Assembly: GCA_035499215.1 (NCBI GenBank) | Contig: DATJZH010000209.1 | Coordinates: 1-5,636, forward strand | From: DATJZH01 sp035499215 | GTDB lineage: Bacteria; Actinomycetota; Actinomycetes; Streptosporangiales; Streptosporangiaceae | Reading direction: 5' to 3' | DNA length: 5,636 nucleotides | Shown: piece after piece, positions 5,353 through 5,636 of the stretch | Layout of the letters: each line of letters starts with the position of its first letter | Position numbering within the stretch: position 1 is the stretch's first letter | Position numbers and translations under genes: made by a program | The notes under the pieces: generated by a model | What the model was told of the DNA's origin: nothing | Databases searched by the model: none | The model's input: the letters and a program-made list of their open reading frames with translations, nothing else

Positions 5353-5636
5353 TGACCGGACAACGAGATCCGCACGGCGAGCTCACGATCGGCATCGTCG
5401 GGCCGCACGATCTGGTGGAGCGGATCATGCTCTCCGGCGTCACCGCCGTCGGCCACGTCGCGGCGGCTGGCAGTTCCCTGGCCGACCCGGCCGCCGCCCG
5501 GCGGATGGTGGCTGCCGCCTACCGGGATGAGCACGAGGCAGCCGACAAGGTAGCCCGGCTGGGCCCGGTCATCGACTCCTGGCTCTTCGCCAGCCCGGTG
5601 CCGCTGGAGCATGCCCGCCGGGCCGGCGTGCTCGCC
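5352..5636 (+). CDS. Unrecognised protein, N-terminal 95 residues (cut by window end)
   Basis: An open frame from ATG 5352 runs unbroken to the window edge with the strong third-position G/C typical of the other genes, so it is probably real and continues beyond. It begins MTGQRDPHGE, then LTIGIVGPHDLVERIM (11-26), a beta-strand, glycine-turn, helix pattern. An Ala-rich helical part follows (about 48-69) and then a segment with PVIDSWLFASPVPLEHARRAG (about 72-92). There is no signal peptide or membrane segment. The layout GIVGPxD then DxxLFxSPxP vaguely recalls N-terminal sensing domains of some bacterial transcriptional regulators, but this is an impression and no function is assigned. The RBS is weak (GGGG at 5337-5340), and the start overlaps the stop of a tiny upstream frame. 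A palindrome at 5180-5204 could be its control site. Confidence 0.7.
   Translation, partial: MTGQRDPHGELTIGIVGPHDLVERIMLSGVTAVGHVAAAGSSLADPAAARRMVAAAYRDEHEAADKVARLGPVIDSWLFASPVPLEHARRAGVLA

Noticed and set aside
5145..5612. A 155-residue minus-strand frame near the end of the window
   Set aside because: It is antisense to the 5352 gene over most of its length, and its more protein-like stretch is just the complement of the glycine-rich + strand reading.

Overview
The window is high-GC DNA with strong G/C bias at third codon positions, GTG starts on two of the four complete genes and very short or overlapping gene junctions. Together with protein sequences of actinobacterial type, this points to a high-GC Actinomycetota chromosome. 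The genus cannot be told from this sequence. Four complete genes and one 3'-truncated gene are readable, all on the + strand. Every long minus-strand frame is a shadow of these genes.

Bases 1-110 hold no gene I can support. Just before and across the first start codon (86-136) lie two back-to-back inverted repeats that could fold into adjacent hairpins covering the ribosome binding site and the ATG. The first gene (111-1334) encodes a polytopic LtrA-family membrane protein. It is followed after 5 bases by purB (adenylosuccinate lyase), which overlaps purC (SAICAR synthase) by 4 bases. These three genes look like one transcription and translation unit. PurC makes SAICAR and PurB splits it to AICAR and fumarate, so the pair covers consecutive steps of de novo purine synthesis. 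PurB also makes AMP from adenylosuccinate. The LtrA-family gene is an unexplained passenger at the front of this unit.

A 226-base gap (3586-3811) follows purC. It begins with a locally A/T-richer stretch that could hold a promoter, and carries three successive short inverted repeats before murA. The murA gene (3812-5092) encodes a UDP-GlcNAc enolpyruvyl transferase, the first committed step of peptidoglycan precursor synthesis. All key catalytic positions, including the fosfomycin-target cysteine, are present, but several surrounding motif residues are unusual.

Bases 5093-5351 have no convincing full gene. They contain a nested inverted repeat that starts on the murA stop codon and runs into a pyrimidine tract (possible terminator), a 25-base near-perfect palindrome (5180-5204), and a very small open frame whose stop overlaps the next start (TGATG). 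The last gene (5352 to the window end) is cut off after 95 codons. I do not recognise it with confidence. The genes look like ordinary core metabolism and cell-wall genes; the less expected signals are in the non-coding junctions.
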